A stretch of 64,000 nt of DNA from Rhodospirillaceae bacterium (GTDB taxonomy: Bacteria; Pseudomonadota; Alphaproteobacteria; UBA8366), in NCBI GenBank assembly GCA_002716125.1, contig PAZH01000022.1, positions 3,243 through 67,242 on the forward strand. The letters are read 5' to 3'. A model generated the notes under the pieces. That model had not been told where the DNA came from, searched no databases, and saw only the letters and a list, made by a program, of their open reading frames with translations. This document shows positions 52,622 through 63,767 of the stretch, in pieces. Within the stretch, counting starts at the first letter, position 1, and every line of letters starts with the position of its first letter. Position numbers and translations under genes: made by a program.

Positions 52622-53795
52622 ATGTCTTCTCCCAAAGCCGGTCTCATTTGGATACTTGCGATGCTGACGGCCTTCGGGCCGATGTCCATCGACATGTATT
52701 TACCGAGTCTGCCGTCGATCGGCGACGAGCTTTCGGCGACGACCGGCGATGTCCAGCTAACGCTCAGTGCGTTCTTTATCGGGTCGGCGGTCGGTCAGTT
52801 TGTCTATGGGCCGTTTCGGGCGCCGGCCCGTCCTGCTGTTCGGGATCGTGCTTTATATCGCGACCAGTGCGCTCTGCGCTTTGAGCACCAATATCGAGGC
52901 GCTGATCGCATTTCGTTTCTTGCATGCACTCGGTAGCGGTGCCGGGATGGTCATTGCGCGGGCCGTTGTGCGCGACCTCTACGACCGGGATGGCGCGGCG
53001 CGGGCGCTCTCCCTGATGATGCTGGTGATGGGGATTGCACCAATGCTGGCGCCATTGCTTGGCGGACAAATTCTTGTCCTTTACGGTTGGCGGGCGATCT
53101 TCTGGTTGCTCACCGGTTTTGGGGCGATGTGCCTCTTGGCGGTCCTGTTCGGACTGCCCGAAAGCCATCCGGCGGACCGCCGCATACGCTCCGGCGCGAT
53201 CGATATGCTGCGGGGCTTCGGTACCATCCTGCGAAATCGCATGGCATTCGGCTGTATGTTGTCCGGCGGACTCGCGTTTGCGGGCATGTTCGCCTACATC
53301 TCCGGGACGCCCTTCGTCTATATCGAGTACTTCGGTGTCTCGGCGGAGTATTACGGGTTTCTCTTCGGCCTCAATATCGCGGGGATGATGGGCTGGGCGG
53401 CGTTGAATGCGCGCTTGGTGGTCCGCCGCGGTGCGCAAAAAATGATGGGAGTCGGTGTTATCCAGCTCGCCATTGGCGGTCTCCTCTTGGTCGGTGCCGG
53501 ACTAACGGGCGCGCTTGGGATCGCCGGGATCGTTGCCGCGCTTTTCATTTATATAAGCGCGCTGAACGTTGTGGCGGCGAATGCACTGGCGCGGGCATCG
53601 GAGCCCTTTCCGGCGCGCGCAGGTGCCGTCGCCGCCCTCTTTGGAACGCTGCAGTTCCTTTTGGGCGCCGCTGCCGGCACGGTCGTCGGGCAGATTCACG
53701 ACGGCACGCCCTTGCCGATGACAGCGGTGATTGCGGTGTGCGGGACGGGCGCCCTCTTGGCGTTCTTCTGGGCCGGGCGTCAGCCTGCCGACTGA
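52622..53795 (+). pseudogene. Bcr/CflA family MFS transporter, frameshifted
   Basis: Begins MSSPKAGLIWILAML with the Bcr/CflA hallmark SIDMYLPSLPSIGDEL and runs to GQFVYGPF in one frame. It then continues as RFGRRPVLLFGIVLY in the next frame to 53795. The family consensus is G-P-L-S-D-R-F-G-R-R-P, so the L-S-D residues are missing. The observed GGGCCGTTTCGG is explained by an 11-bp deletion between two CCG triplets. The downstream frame is otherwise intact with helices 3-12. Its 3' end overlaps the oxyR stop by 16 bp. Damage may be recent or a sequence error. Confidence 0.85.
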
Positions 53796-54679
53796 TCGAC
53801 GATCGCTTGACCGAGCGCCTCGAATTCGCCGGCCCGCGGGGAGGCGGTGCGCCAGACCAAGCCGATTTGCCGCGACGGATTGTCCGCCAAGGGGATGAGA
53901 CGAATCCCGCTTGCCGCCGAGACCTCCGCGTCGACGGCGAGTTCCGGCAATAGGGTGACGCCGATCCCAGCGGCCACCATTTGGACCAAGGTCGGGAGGC
54001 TGGTCGCTTCAAATTGGGCCCGCGCCCGCCCGGGATTGAGCATGCAGGCGTCCAGTGCGTGACCGCGCAGACAATGCCCTTCTTCCAATAACAGCAACGG
54101 CTGCGCCGCCAAGTCGGCCGGCGTGATTACTTTTTTCTCCGCGAAGGGGTGGTTCTGGGGACAGGCGAAGATGAACCGGTCGGCCAAGAGTTCGCGCGCC
54201 GCGAATTCATCGATATCATAGGGTAATGCCATCAGGGCGGTGTCGATCTCGCCGCGCCGGAGCATGGCGAGCAGGTCTTCGGTCTGGGCCTCTTTCAAGT
54301 ACAGCTTCAACGCGGGGTAAGTGCCGGTGAGACCCGGCAGAATCCGTGGCAGCAGATAGGGGCCGATGGTCGGAATCACGCCGAGCCGCAAATCGCCACA
54401 AAGCGGCGCGCTCTGCGAGGCACAGAGGTCCATGATGTCTTCGGCATCTCGGATGAGAACATGCGCCCGAGCGGCGATGTCCCGGCCGATCGGCGTCATC
54501 AAGACCGTTCGCTTCGTGCGTTCGGCAACCGAAACGCCCAACAAGTCCTCGAGATCGCGGATTCCGGCGCTCAGCGTGGAGGGTGTCACATTGCAGAGAT
54601 CCGCAGCTTGGCCGAAATGTTCGGTGTCGGCGAGAGCGGTTAGATACTCCAGTTGCTTCAAGCTTGGTAAGAGTTTCAT
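53780..54679 (-). CDS. oxyR: Hydrogen-peroxide-sensing LysR regulator OxyR
   Basis: 299 residues. The LysR winged helix-turn-helix is at residues 6-65 (QAADLCNVTPSTLSAGIRDLE). The peroxide-sensing pair is Cys203 in EEGHCLRGHALDAC and Cys212, the same 9-residue spacing as E. coli Cys199/Cys208. Oxidised OxyR activates catalase and dps genes. It is divergent from dps and katG, its expected targets, with a 126-bp spacer. An inverted repeat lies 13 bp upstream of its start. The assignment is strong because sequence and neighbours agree. Confidence 0.95.
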   Translation of the reverse strand: MKLLPSLKQLEYLTALADTEHFGQAADLCNVTPSTLSAGIRDLEDLLGVSVAERTKRTVLMTPIGRDIAARAHVLIRDAEDIMDLCASQSAPLCGDLRLGVIPTIGPYLLPRILPGLTGTYPALKLYLKEAQTEDLLAMLRRGEIDTALMALPYDIDEFAARELLADRFIFACPQNHPFAEKKVITPADLAAQPLLLLEEGHCLRGHALDACMLNPGRARAQFEATSLPTLVQMVAAGIGVTLLPELAVDAEVSAASGIRLIPLADNPSRQIGLVWRTASPRAGEFEALGQAIVDQSAG

Positions 54680-54691
54680 GAGCGTATGATA

Positions 54692-54708
54692 ATTCGGAAA
54701 AACCGAAT
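54692..54708. promoter_or_regulatory. Inverted repeat in the oxyR-dps spacer, candidate LysR-type operator
   Basis: ATTCGGAAAAACCGAAT is a perfect 6-bp inverted repeat with a 5-nt centre and contains a T-N11-A core (TCGG...CCGA), the classical LysR box. It lies 13 bp upstream of the oxyR start and about 100 bp before dps. The spaced ATAG/CTAT elements of enteric OxyR sites are not clearly present, so binding by OxyR is inferred from position. Confidence 0.5.
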
Positions 54709-54805
54709 AGAAAATAAAATATAGATCGTTTCACAACATAAAAGAAAATCGCCATCTTCCTCTCAAGGCGGCCGTCGGCGCCGCGGAACAGGAAAGGAAA
54801 CGGCG

Positions 54806-55279
54806 ATGGATCAGAAAATCGATATCGGAATAGACGATGAAAGCCGCCAGGCGATTGCGGACGGACTCTCGCATCTGCTGGCCGATACCTACTCCCTCTA
54901 TCTGAAGACCCATAACTTTCACTGGAATGTGGAAGGCCCGATGTTCAGTGCGCTCCATCAGATGTTCGAAGAGCAGTACACGGAACTTGCCGTTGCGGTG
55001 GACGACATCGCGGAGCGAATTCGAGCCCTCGGCATCGCGGCACCCGGATCCTACACGGCCTTCTCGCGGTTGACGGAAATCGAAGACGAAACGGGCGTGC
55101 CCGATGCGACCGGCATGCTGAAGCAACTGGTCAAAGATCAGGAAACGGTGGTGCGCACCGCGCGGAGCCTCATCCCTCTGACGGATGCGGCCGGCGATGA
55201 GCCGACTGCCGATCTGGTGACCCAGCGTATGCAAATTCACGAAAAGACGGCGTGGATGCTGCGATCCATGGCGGCCTGA
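54806..55279 (+). CDS. dps: DNA-protection ferritin-like protein Dps
   Basis: 157 residues. Ferroxidase residues match the Dps pattern in spacing: His39 (FHWN), His51 (LHQMF), Glu55, Asp66 and Glu70 (DDIAE). Dps dodecamers oxidise Fe(II) with peroxide and shield DNA. AGGAAAGGAAA precedes the ATG. The gene is divergent from oxyR and 44 bp upstream of katG, so the two peroxide-defence genes are likely one OxyR-controlled operon. Confidence 0.95.
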   Translation: MDQKIDIGIDDESRQAIADGLSHLLADTYSLYLKTHNFHWNVEGPMFSALHQMFEEQYTELAVAVDDIAERIRALGIAAPGSYTAFSRLTEIEDETGVPDATGMLKQLVKDQETVVRTARSLIPLTDAAGDEPTADLVTQRMQIHEKTAWMLRSMAA

Positions 55280-55313
55280 CGAATCAAAGGTACAGCGACA
55301 ACCCATTCAATAG

Positions 55314-57533
<2,220 letters not shown>

Positions 57534-57540
57534 TTCAGAT

Positions 57541-57597
57541 GTGAAGGCGGTCTCCTTCACGAACTGGGGCGGACTCTTTGGGTTCGCCCCTTTTTTT
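57541..57597 (+). terminator. Double hairpin terminator after katG
   Basis: Starting 8 bp after the katG stop, GTGAAGG/CCTTCAC (57541-57560) forms a first stem with a 6-nt loop. GGGGCGGA (57566-57573) and TTCGCCCC (57583-57590) form a second stem followed by seven Ts, a textbook Rho-independent terminator. It ends the dps-katG transcript. Confidence 0.92.
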
Positions 57598-57671
57598 ATG
57601 CCCGTTACTCTTGCTGTGTACACGCGTCGCTGGAACAATGGTGGGATCGATACAGCCGAGGGAGATTCGTC

Positions 57672-58733
57672 ATGAGCACAAACGACATTCGTGTGATCGA
57701 AGGGCCCGAAGCCTGGCATGGCAGCGAGCTCGCCGAAGACAGTCGCTGGCGCGTGTATCTCGACGACAGCGACATTGCGGAGCTGGAGAGTGCCTTGCAG
57801 AACGCCAAAGAGCGCGGCCTGGCCTGGCGCGATATGAAAGAGGCATCGGATTTTCCGCTGAAGCGGTTCTCGGAAAAACTCGCCATGGTCTCGGCGGAGC
57901 TCGAGGATGGTTGCGGCCTCGTCAACATTAAAGGCTTTCCGGTCGATCGCTTCGATGATGAAGACATTAATCGGGTTTGGTACGGCATCGCCCTTAATCT
58001 CGGGACGCCGATCTATCAAAATTATCGCGGCGAGTTGCTGCGCGATATTATCGACGAGCAACAGGACACGGACGCGGCGAATAACAACCGCCTCTTCGCG
58101 AAGGATGGCAGTGTCTTTCATTCGTCGCGCGCGCGCACGGCCAGCAATGGCCCGCTTCGTTTCCATACGGATCGCGCCGATGTCGTGGGGCTGTTCTGCG
58201 TCCGCCAGGCGGCGGCGGGCGGGCTCTCGAAGATCGCGAGTTCGGTCCGTGTCAACAACGAGATCGTGAAGCGCCGGCCCGACCTCGCGGCCTTACTCTA
58301 CGATGTCGTCTACCGCTCTCGGCACGGCGAAGAGAAAGACGGGTCACAGAATATATACGGGATTCCCGTCTTCGGTGTACGGGACGGTAAATTCACGAGC
58401 CACTATTCCCGCACCTATGTGGAGGCCGCGCAGGAACTGGACAGCGTCCCGGAAATGTCGGACGCGCAGTGGGAGGCACTCGATCTCTTGGCAGAGGTCG
58501 CCGAAGAAGTCTGCATGGAGATGATGTTCGAGCCGGGCGACATCCAGCTCATCAACAACCATGTCATCTATCACGCGCGCACGGCGTATGAAGACGCGCC
58601 AGAAGGCGGCCGTTGCCTCAAGCGGATTTGGCTTTCGATGCCGAACAGCCGCGCCTTGCCGGAGGACCAGTCAATTCTCTGGCGCAATGTCGATGCCGGC
58701 GCTCTGCGCGGCGGCATCGTTCAAGCATCGTAA
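57672..58733 (+). CDS. TauD/TfdA family Fe(II)/2-oxoglutarate dioxygenase
   Basis: 353 residues, a larger member than the one at 19745. The iron ligands His and Asp are in LRFHTDRADVVGLFC and the distal His in NNHVIYHARTAYED; the 2-oxoglutarate Arg follows in LKRIWLS. It has an N-terminal extension of about 60 residues before the core (GPEAWHGSELAEDSRW). Members of this sub-branch are often annotated only as TauD/TfdA; the substrate is unknown. GGGAGATTCGTC precedes the ATG. Confidence 0.88.
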   Translation: MSTNDIRVIEGPEAWHGSELAEDSRWRVYLDDSDIAELESALQNAKERGLAWRDMKEASDFPLKRFSEKLAMVSAELEDGCGLVNIKGFPVDRFDDEDINRVWYGIALNLGTPIYQNYRGELLRDIIDEQQDTDAANNNRLFAKDGSVFHSSRARTASNGPLRFHTDRADVVGLFCVRQAAAGGLSKIASSVRVNNEIVKRRPDLAALLYDVVYRSRHGEEKDGSQNIYGIPVFGVRDGKFTSHYSRTYVEAAQELDSVPEMSDAQWEALDLLAEVAEEVCMEMMFEPGDIQLINNHVIYHARTAYEDAPEGGRCLKRIWLSMPNSRALPEDQSILWRNVDAGALRGGIVQAS

Positions 58734-58738
58734 GGCGT

Positions 58739-59290
58739 TTATTTCGACAGTTGCGCGGACCAGGCGTCCAAGGCGGCCATCAGATCGCCGAGACGCTCGG
58801 CGGTCGCAGCGTCCGTGAGCTTGCCGTCCTCGAACAAGTTGCCGGCGCCCGCAATGAAGACCTCCGGCTTATTGAGTGGCCGCATGTCGAGGAAGATCAT
58901 CACTTGGCGGAGATGATACTGCGCCCGCATTGTGCCGGACGTCCCGGGTGAGCAGCCGAGAATAGCGACCGGCTTACCGGTGAACGGATGGTCCGGCGGG
59001 CGAGACACCCAATCGATGGCATTCTTCAAGGTGCCCGGAATGGAATAATTGTACTCCGGCGTTGCGAACAGAAGTGCGTCGGCTTCGCGAATCTGCGCCC
59101 GCAGCGTCTCGACCGCCGCCGGAAAGCCGTCTTGATAGACGTCGTCGTTGTAGATCGGGATGCCGGACAAGTCGGCAATTTCAAGCGACACGCCGTCAGG
59201 TGCGTTCTCGCCTGCCGCCTGCAGGGCAGCCATGTTGATCGAAGCCTTTCGCAAGCTTCCACAAATACCCAGGACTTTCGTATCGGCCAT
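58739..59290 (-). CDS. NADPH-dependent FMN reductase
   Basis: 183 residues with a flavodoxin-like fold. FMN phosphate-binding GSLRKASIN is at residues 11-19; TPEYNYSIPGTLKNAIDW near residue 76 is the family signature. The enzyme provides reduced FMN or reduces quinones and azo dyes. It lies just before an LLM gene on the opposite strand; reduced-flavin supply for LLM monooxygenases is a possible link. Convergent with the dioxygenase gene, 5 bp between stops. Confidence 0.93.
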   Translation of the reverse strand: MADTKVLGICGSLRKASINMAALQAAGENAPDGVSLEIADLSGIPIYNDDVYQDGFPAAVETLRAQIREADALLFATPEYNYSIPGTLKNAIDWVSRPPDHPFTGKPVAILGCSPGTSGTMRAQYHLRQVMIFLDMRPLNKPEVFIAGAGNLFEDGKLTDAATAERLGDLMAALDAWSAQLSK

Positions 59291-59412
59291 CTAATTGGCT
59301 CCTTCCTCGTCGATTTCAAATTTTCCCGATCCTAACATCTCGAACCTTCATGGACAGTCCGTGCTTGGCGAGATTTAATGGCGGCAATCAACGAATAACA
59401 GGAGACCAGGGC

Positions 59413-60249
59413 ATGGAACTGGGCGTTTTCTTTTTCGCAACCGACTACTCAATTGATATCGCCGAACTGGCGGTCGAACTCGAACAGCGGGGCTTTACGA
59501 CATTGCTGCAGCCGGAACACACGCATATTCCGGCGAGCCGGAAGACCAAGTGGCCGGGCGGCGGCGACCTGCCGCGCGAGTATTACTGCACCTACGATCC
59601 TTTCGTGGCATTGTCTTTCGCCGCGGCGGCGACAAAGACCCTGAAGATAGGCACTGGTATCTGCTTGTTGCCGCAGCGGGATCCGATCGTGACAGCGAAG
59701 AATATCGCCAGTATCGATAAGCTCTCGGGCGGGCGTTTCGTGTTTGGTATTGGCGGCGGTTGGAATCTCGACGAGATGGAAAACCACGGTGTTGAGCATA
59801 AATCCCGCTTCCGGCAGATGCGCGAGCATGTCCTGGCGATGAAGCAACTCTGGACCGAGGAGACCGGCGAGTTCCACGGCGAGTTCGTAAACTTTGACCC
59901 GGCCTATGCCGAACCGAAACCGACACAGCGGCCGCATCCCCCGGTCATCTTAGGCGGCGAGACCGATCATACGTTGAAGCGGGTCGTCGAGTATTGCGAC
60001 GGTTGGCTGCCGCGCGGCCGCGGCGGGTTCGATCCCGCGGAAGCGAAGCAGCGTCTGACCGCGATGGCGGAAGGCGCGGATCGAGATCCATCTTCTTTGT
60101 CGATCACGGTTTTCGGCGCACCGGCGGACCGAGCGGAACTCGATAAGTACCAAGAGGCGGGAATCGATTGCGCATTGCTGCAAATGCCGACGGTCGATCG
60201 GGATGCCTGCATGAAGCGTCTCGAGGAGATCACGCCGCTGGTCGGTTAG
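59413..60249 (+). CDS. LLM class oxidoreductase, probable F420-dependent type
   Basis: 278 residues from MELGVFFFATDYS, preceded by AGGAGA; an ATG 21 codons earlier has no such site. The short LLM/F420 group signatures are present: GTGICLLPQRDPIVTAKNIA, GGRFVFGIGGGWNLDEMENHG and RPHPPVILGGETDHTLKRVV. It opens a rightward set with an amidohydrolase, a cupin and another LLM enzyme. F420 is the usual assignment for this group but FMN cannot be excluded. Confidence 0.9.
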   Translation: MELGVFFFATDYSIDIAELAVELEQRGFTTLLQPEHTHIPASRKTKWPGGGDLPREYYCTYDPFVALSFAAAATKTLKIGTGICLLPQRDPIVTAKNIASIDKLSGGRFVFGIGGGWNLDEMENHGVEHKSRFRQMREHVLAMKQLWTEETGEFHGEFVNFDPAYAEPKPTQRPHPPVILGGETDHTLKRVVEYCDGWLPRGRGGFDPAEAKQRLTAMAEGADRDPSSLSITVFGAPADRAELDKYQEAGIDCALLQMPTVDRDACMKRLEEITPLVG

Positions 60250-60289
60250 GAGAGACATCAAAATAGAATCGGGACGGGAGGCCTGAGCG

Positions 60290-61738
60290 ATGACGATCAC
60301 ACATTTCAAAAGTGTCGACTGGATCGTCGCTTGGGATGCGGCACGCGAGAGCCACACCTATCTACGGGGCGGCGACTTGGCGTTCGACGGAAACACGATT
60401 TCCTTCATCGGGCGCGAATATACGGGTGATGCGGATACCGTCATCGACGGGGCGGGGCTCTGCCTCATGCCGGGCCTTGTGGATATTCACGCCCATCCAG
60501 CGACCGAAATCTTCTATCGCGGCCTTCGCGAAGATCACAGCGTGCCGGAGCATTACATGACCGGCCTTTACGAGCGGTCTTGCGCCTATTCGGCGCATAT
60601 CGACCGGGCACTGTTGCCCTATGGTGCAGAGGCGTCCTATGCGGAGTTGATGTCGAGCGGCGTGACGACCCTGGTCGATATTACGTCGCCTTATCCCGGT
60701 TGGCTGGATGTCATGGCGAAGAGTGGGATGCGGATGTTCGCGGCCCCGACCTTCGAGACATCGCGTTGGTATCGCGACAACGTTCACCAGCTCAAGTTTG
60801 AAGAAGACATTCCGAAAGGTGAGCAGGCATTCGCCCACGCGCTGGATGTAATCGAAGAAGCGCGGAGACATCCGTCGGGCCGGCTCGATGGGGTCGTCGC
60901 GCCGTCGACGATCGACAAAGTCTTGCCGGATATGTTGTCGGAAAGCCGCGCCGAAGCCTCCAAACGTGGCTTTGCTTGGACAACCCACGCGAGCCAAGCG
61001 GTGCTCGAGTTCAATATCATGGTCGAACGCCATGGCGTGACACCGGTTCAATTCCTGGCCGAGCGCGATCTTTTGGGCGAAGGCACGATCTTGGGGCACG
61101 CGATCGTACCCGATAGCAGTTCCTGGACCGGCTGGCACAGCCGGGACGATATCGAACTTCTCGGCGACAGCGGGACCGGCGTGGCGCACTGTCCGACCCC
61201 GTTCATGCGCTATGGGACGACGATGGAAAGTTTCGGTCATTACATCGACGCGGGGGTGGTGATGGGGATCGGAACCGACACGATTCCCCACAACTTCATC
61301 GAGGATATGCGCTCGGCCGCCATTCTCGGCCGCGTCGCGGAACACGACGGCAATACGGCTTCGACAGGCGATGTGTTCCATGCCGGGACGGCGGGCGGCG
61401 CCAAAGCGTTGATGCGGGACGATATTGGCCGCCTCGCGGTCGGCGCAAAGGCGGATATCCTGGTCGTCGATTGTATGCATCCGATGATGCTGCCGGCGCG
61501 CGATCCGGTTCGGTGCCTGCTGCACAACGCGGCCGACCGGGCCATCCGCGACGTTTATATCGATGGGCAGCAAACGATGCGGAACGGTGAGATCCTGACC
61601 CTCGACCGGCAAGGTGCCGCCGAGCGAATCGTCGAAGGCCAAGCCCACATGGAGGCTGCCGTCCAGGCAACGGACTTCCTGGGCCGAACCAGCCAGGAAA
61701 TTGCGCCGTTGTCCTATCCTGTGACGGACTTCGATTAA
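60290..61738 (+). CDS. Amidohydrolase family protein, copy B
   Basis: 482 residues, alignable end to end with copy A at 34953-36398: SVDWIVAWDAARESHTYLRGGD matches ADWVVAWDEGSQSHTYLRDAD. Metal ligands are in MPGLVDIHAHPATE, TTHASQAV and the late GIGTDTIPHNF. As with copy A, the long TRP/ATZ-like deaminase group is the closest type by layout. Its setting differs: it is flanked by LLM enzymes and a cupin rather than an esterase and an MFS pump. Gaps to neighbours are about 40 bp on each side, which fits one operon. Confidence 0.92.
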   Translation: MTITHFKSVDWIVAWDAARESHTYLRGGDLAFDGNTISFIGREYTGDADTVIDGAGLCLMPGLVDIHAHPATEIFYRGLREDHSVPEHYMTGLYERSCAYSAHIDRALLPYGAEASYAELMSSGVTTLVDITSPYPGWLDVMAKSGMRMFAAPTFETSRWYRDNVHQLKFEEDIPKGEQAFAHALDVIEEARRHPSGRLDGVVAPSTIDKVLPDMLSESRAEASKRGFAWTTHASQAVLEFNIMVERHGVTPVQFLAERDLLGEGTILGHAIVPDSSSWTGWHSRDDIELLGDSGTGVAHCPTPFMRYGTTMESFGHYIDAGVVMGIGTDTIPHNFIEDMRSAAILGRVAEHDGNTASTGDVFHAGTAGGAKALMRDDIGRLAVGAKADILVVDCMHPMMLPARDPVRCLLHNAADRAIRDVYIDGQQTMRNGEILTLDRQGAAERIVEGQAHMEAAVQATDFLGRTSQEIAPLSYPVTDFD

Positions 61739-61779
61739 GCGCTACATCACTGGTACCAACATTGAGAGGGAGCGATGCC

Positions 61780-62157
61780 ATGCGGGTCGTGACATTAAAG
61801 GATATTCCGGAGATCGATTTAGGAGAGGCCGTCCCCATTGAAGGGTGGACGGGCGGTGAAGTGCGCCGCTCGCGCCAGAACATCATCGAGCCCGGCGAGT
61901 CCGAAAACTATAACTGCAGTGTCGTGAACTTCACGATGGGATCGACAACCGGGTGGCATACGCACGACTGCGATCAAATCCTGGTCGTCGTGCACGGCTC
62001 GGGCATGGTCGCCACCGAGACGGAAGAGAAGGAAATCAACGTTGGCGACGTTGTGCACATCAAAGCGGGCGAAAACCACTGGCATGGTGCAAAGGCCGAC
62101 ACGGTGATGGGCCACATAACCGTGACCTTGAAAGGCAGCAAGGCGGTGTTTGCATGA
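61780..62157 (+). CDS. Cupin domain protein
   Basis: 125 residues from ATG 61780, with GAGGGAG upstream. A single cupin barrel: metal-binding motif 1 is GWHTHDCDQILVVVHGSG (His67 and His69 approximately) and motif 2 is GDVVHIKAGENHWHGAKAD. It may be a metal-dependent isomerase or dioxygenase, or a binding protein. The stop overlaps the next LLM start as ATGA, so it is coupled to it. This makes a joint step with the LLM enzyme and amidohydrolase likely, though the reaction is unknown. Confidence 0.9.
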   Translation: MRVVTLKDIPEIDLGEAVPIEGWTGGEVRRSRQNIIEPGESENYNCSVVNFTMGSTTGWHTHDCDQILVVVHGSGMVATETEEKEINVGDVVHIKAGENHWHGAKADTVMGHITVTLKGSKAVFA

Positions 62158-63068
62158 AACTCGGCGTCAATCTGATCAACTTCGGCCCTGCGGCGGGCCC
62201 CGATACATTTCGACAGTGGGTAAAGGTCGTCGAAGGTCTCGGTTATCACTCCATCATGATCTCGGATCATATTGCGATCACGAAGGACGTGGCGACGAAA
62301 TATCCAGCACCTTTCTACGAGCCGGTCGCGACCTTGGGATGGCTCGCGGGGGTAACCGAGAAGATCGAGATCGGGACCACCGTGATGATCGTGCCCTACC
62401 GGAACCCGCTCGAGACCGCGCGATCGCTCACCAATATCGATCACTTGAGTGGCGGCCGCCTGATCTTCGGCGTCGGGATCGGCTGGGCGGAGGAAGAGTT
62501 CGCCGCCCTCAAACTGCCGTTTCGTCAGCGGGGTGCGATGACCAACGAATTCTTGGCCGCCATTAAAACGCTTTGGACTGAGGAATCCGCAAGTTTCGAC
62601 GGTAAGTACGCGAGCTTCAGCGATGTCAGCACGGCGCCCTTGCCGTTGCGGAAACCGCACCCGCCGATCTGGGTCGGCGGCTCGAGCGATGCGGCGATGC
62701 GCCGGACGGTTCGCCTCGGCGATGCCTGGCACCCGATCCGCTTCGATGAAAACTGGCTGCGGAACGAAGGTATCCCGCGACTGCGGCAAATTGCAGATGA
62801 AGAAGGGGGAGAGATGCCCGCTCTTTGCCCCCGCATTCGCTTGCGGATTTTCGACTCGCCGCTAGATGATACCCGAACCATGGGGAACGGCACGCTCGAC
62901 CAAATACGCGGCGATCTTGCCTCGCTCGAGGAACTCGGCTGCGAACATGTTCTGCTGGATACCTACTATGACGAGGTCGAAGCGACGCGCGATCCGGCGC
63001 CGGCGTTCCGAACGGTCGCGGAAGTCGCGGAGAAACTGTTCGATCTATCGAAGGGAACGGTCCGCTAG
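62154..63068 (+). CDS. LLM class oxidoreductase, probable F420-dependent type
   Basis: 304 residues from MKLGVNLINFGPAAGPD at the ATGA overlap with the cupin gene. Signatures include GYHSIMISDHIAI, GTTVMIVPYRNPLETARSL, GGRLIFGVGIGWAEEEF and RKPHPPIWVGGSSDAAM. It belongs to the same short LLM group as the genes at 46450 and 59413, but has a longer C-terminal part. It closes the LLM-amidohydrolase-cupin-LLM set and converges on the SGNH hydrolase gene with 1 bp between stops. Confidence 0.9.
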   Translation: MKLGVNLINFGPAAGPDTFRQWVKVVEGLGYHSIMISDHIAITKDVATKYPAPFYEPVATLGWLAGVTEKIEIGTTVMIVPYRNPLETARSLTNIDHLSGGRLIFGVGIGWAEEEFAALKLPFRQRGAMTNEFLAAIKTLWTEESASFDGKYASFSDVSTAPLPLRKPHPPIWVGGSSDAAMRRTVRLGDAWHPIRFDENWLRNEGIPRLRQIADEEGGEMPALCPRIRLRIFDSPLDDTRTMGNGTLDQIRGDLASLEELGCEHVLLDTYYDEVEATRDPAPAFRTVAEVAEKLFDLSKGTVR

Positions 63069-63069
63069 A

Positions 63070-63720
63070 CTACCCGTCGAACCAGGCGCGCCAGGCGTTC
63101 CATGCCGTGACGCGAGCCGCCATCATAACGTAGCCGTCGGCATTCGGATGCAAGCCGTCGGACGCTCGCAGACTGGCATGCCAGTCGGGATCGTCGACGA
63201 GATCGCTGAAGAGATCGAGATACGGCACGCCAATTTCGGCCGCTTTCTTGGCGAAAGCATCGCTGTAGGTTTTGATCATCTCGTTGCGGAAGTCATAGAT
63301 AACCCCCGGGAGACGGTCGATCGGCATCATGTCCTCGATCACCGGTGTCGGGCCGACCCAAAGCGCCGGGCCGACGGATTTCGCGGCATTGATCATCCGC
63401 GAGATACGATCCAGGGATTCATCCAGCGGAACCCGTAGTCCGTCGGTGGTCGCGGTCTTTTCGTGTGCGCTATCGTTGATGCCGATCGCCCAAACCGTGG
63501 CGCAGTTCATCTCGGGCTTTAGGCGCGCGTTCACTTCGATGTCCCAGCGGTGTTCGACCAGCGCGGACGTATCCGCCCGGATCCCAAGGTTGTAAACCGT
63601 TACGTCATGGCCCTTCGCGGCTTCCGCCTGACCGACACGATAGGTCCAACCGAGTAAGGTCTCGTCTCCCGTTCCGTGCGTGATGCTGTCACCGACAAAC
63701 CCGATGCGAATTTGAATCAT
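63070..63720 (-). CDS. SGNH/GDSL-type hydrolase
   Basis: 216 residues with all four SGNH blocks: GDSITHG (block I, catalytic Ser near residue 12), NLGIRAD (block II Gly), GINDSAH (block III Asn) and DGLHPNADGY (block V, catalytic Asp/His). There is no signal peptide, so it acts in the cytosol, perhaps as an acylesterase or lysophospholipase-like enzyme. It follows the racemase-family gene on the same strand by 47 bp and may share its transcript. Confidence 0.92.
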   Translation of the reverse strand: MIQIRIGFVGDSITHGTGDETLLGWTYRVGQAEAAKGHDVTVYNLGIRADTSALVEHRWDIEVNARLKPEMNCATVWAIGINDSAHEKTATTDGLRVPLDESLDRISRMINAAKSVGPALWVGPTPVIEDMMPIDRLPGVIYDFRNEMIKTYSDAFAKKAAEIGVPYLDLFSDLVDDPDWHASLRASDGLHPNADGYVMMAARVTAWNAWRAWFDG

Positions 63721-63767
63721 TCCGAACGTCGCTCCTCGTTAAATCCGGACATTAATCTAGGGGGCGA

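Noticed and set aside
54688-54745. Enteric OxyR ATAG/CTAT box array
   Set aside because: Two ATAG tetramers at 54707 and 54721 occur, but not at the required 11- or 22-bp spacings and without CTAT partners.
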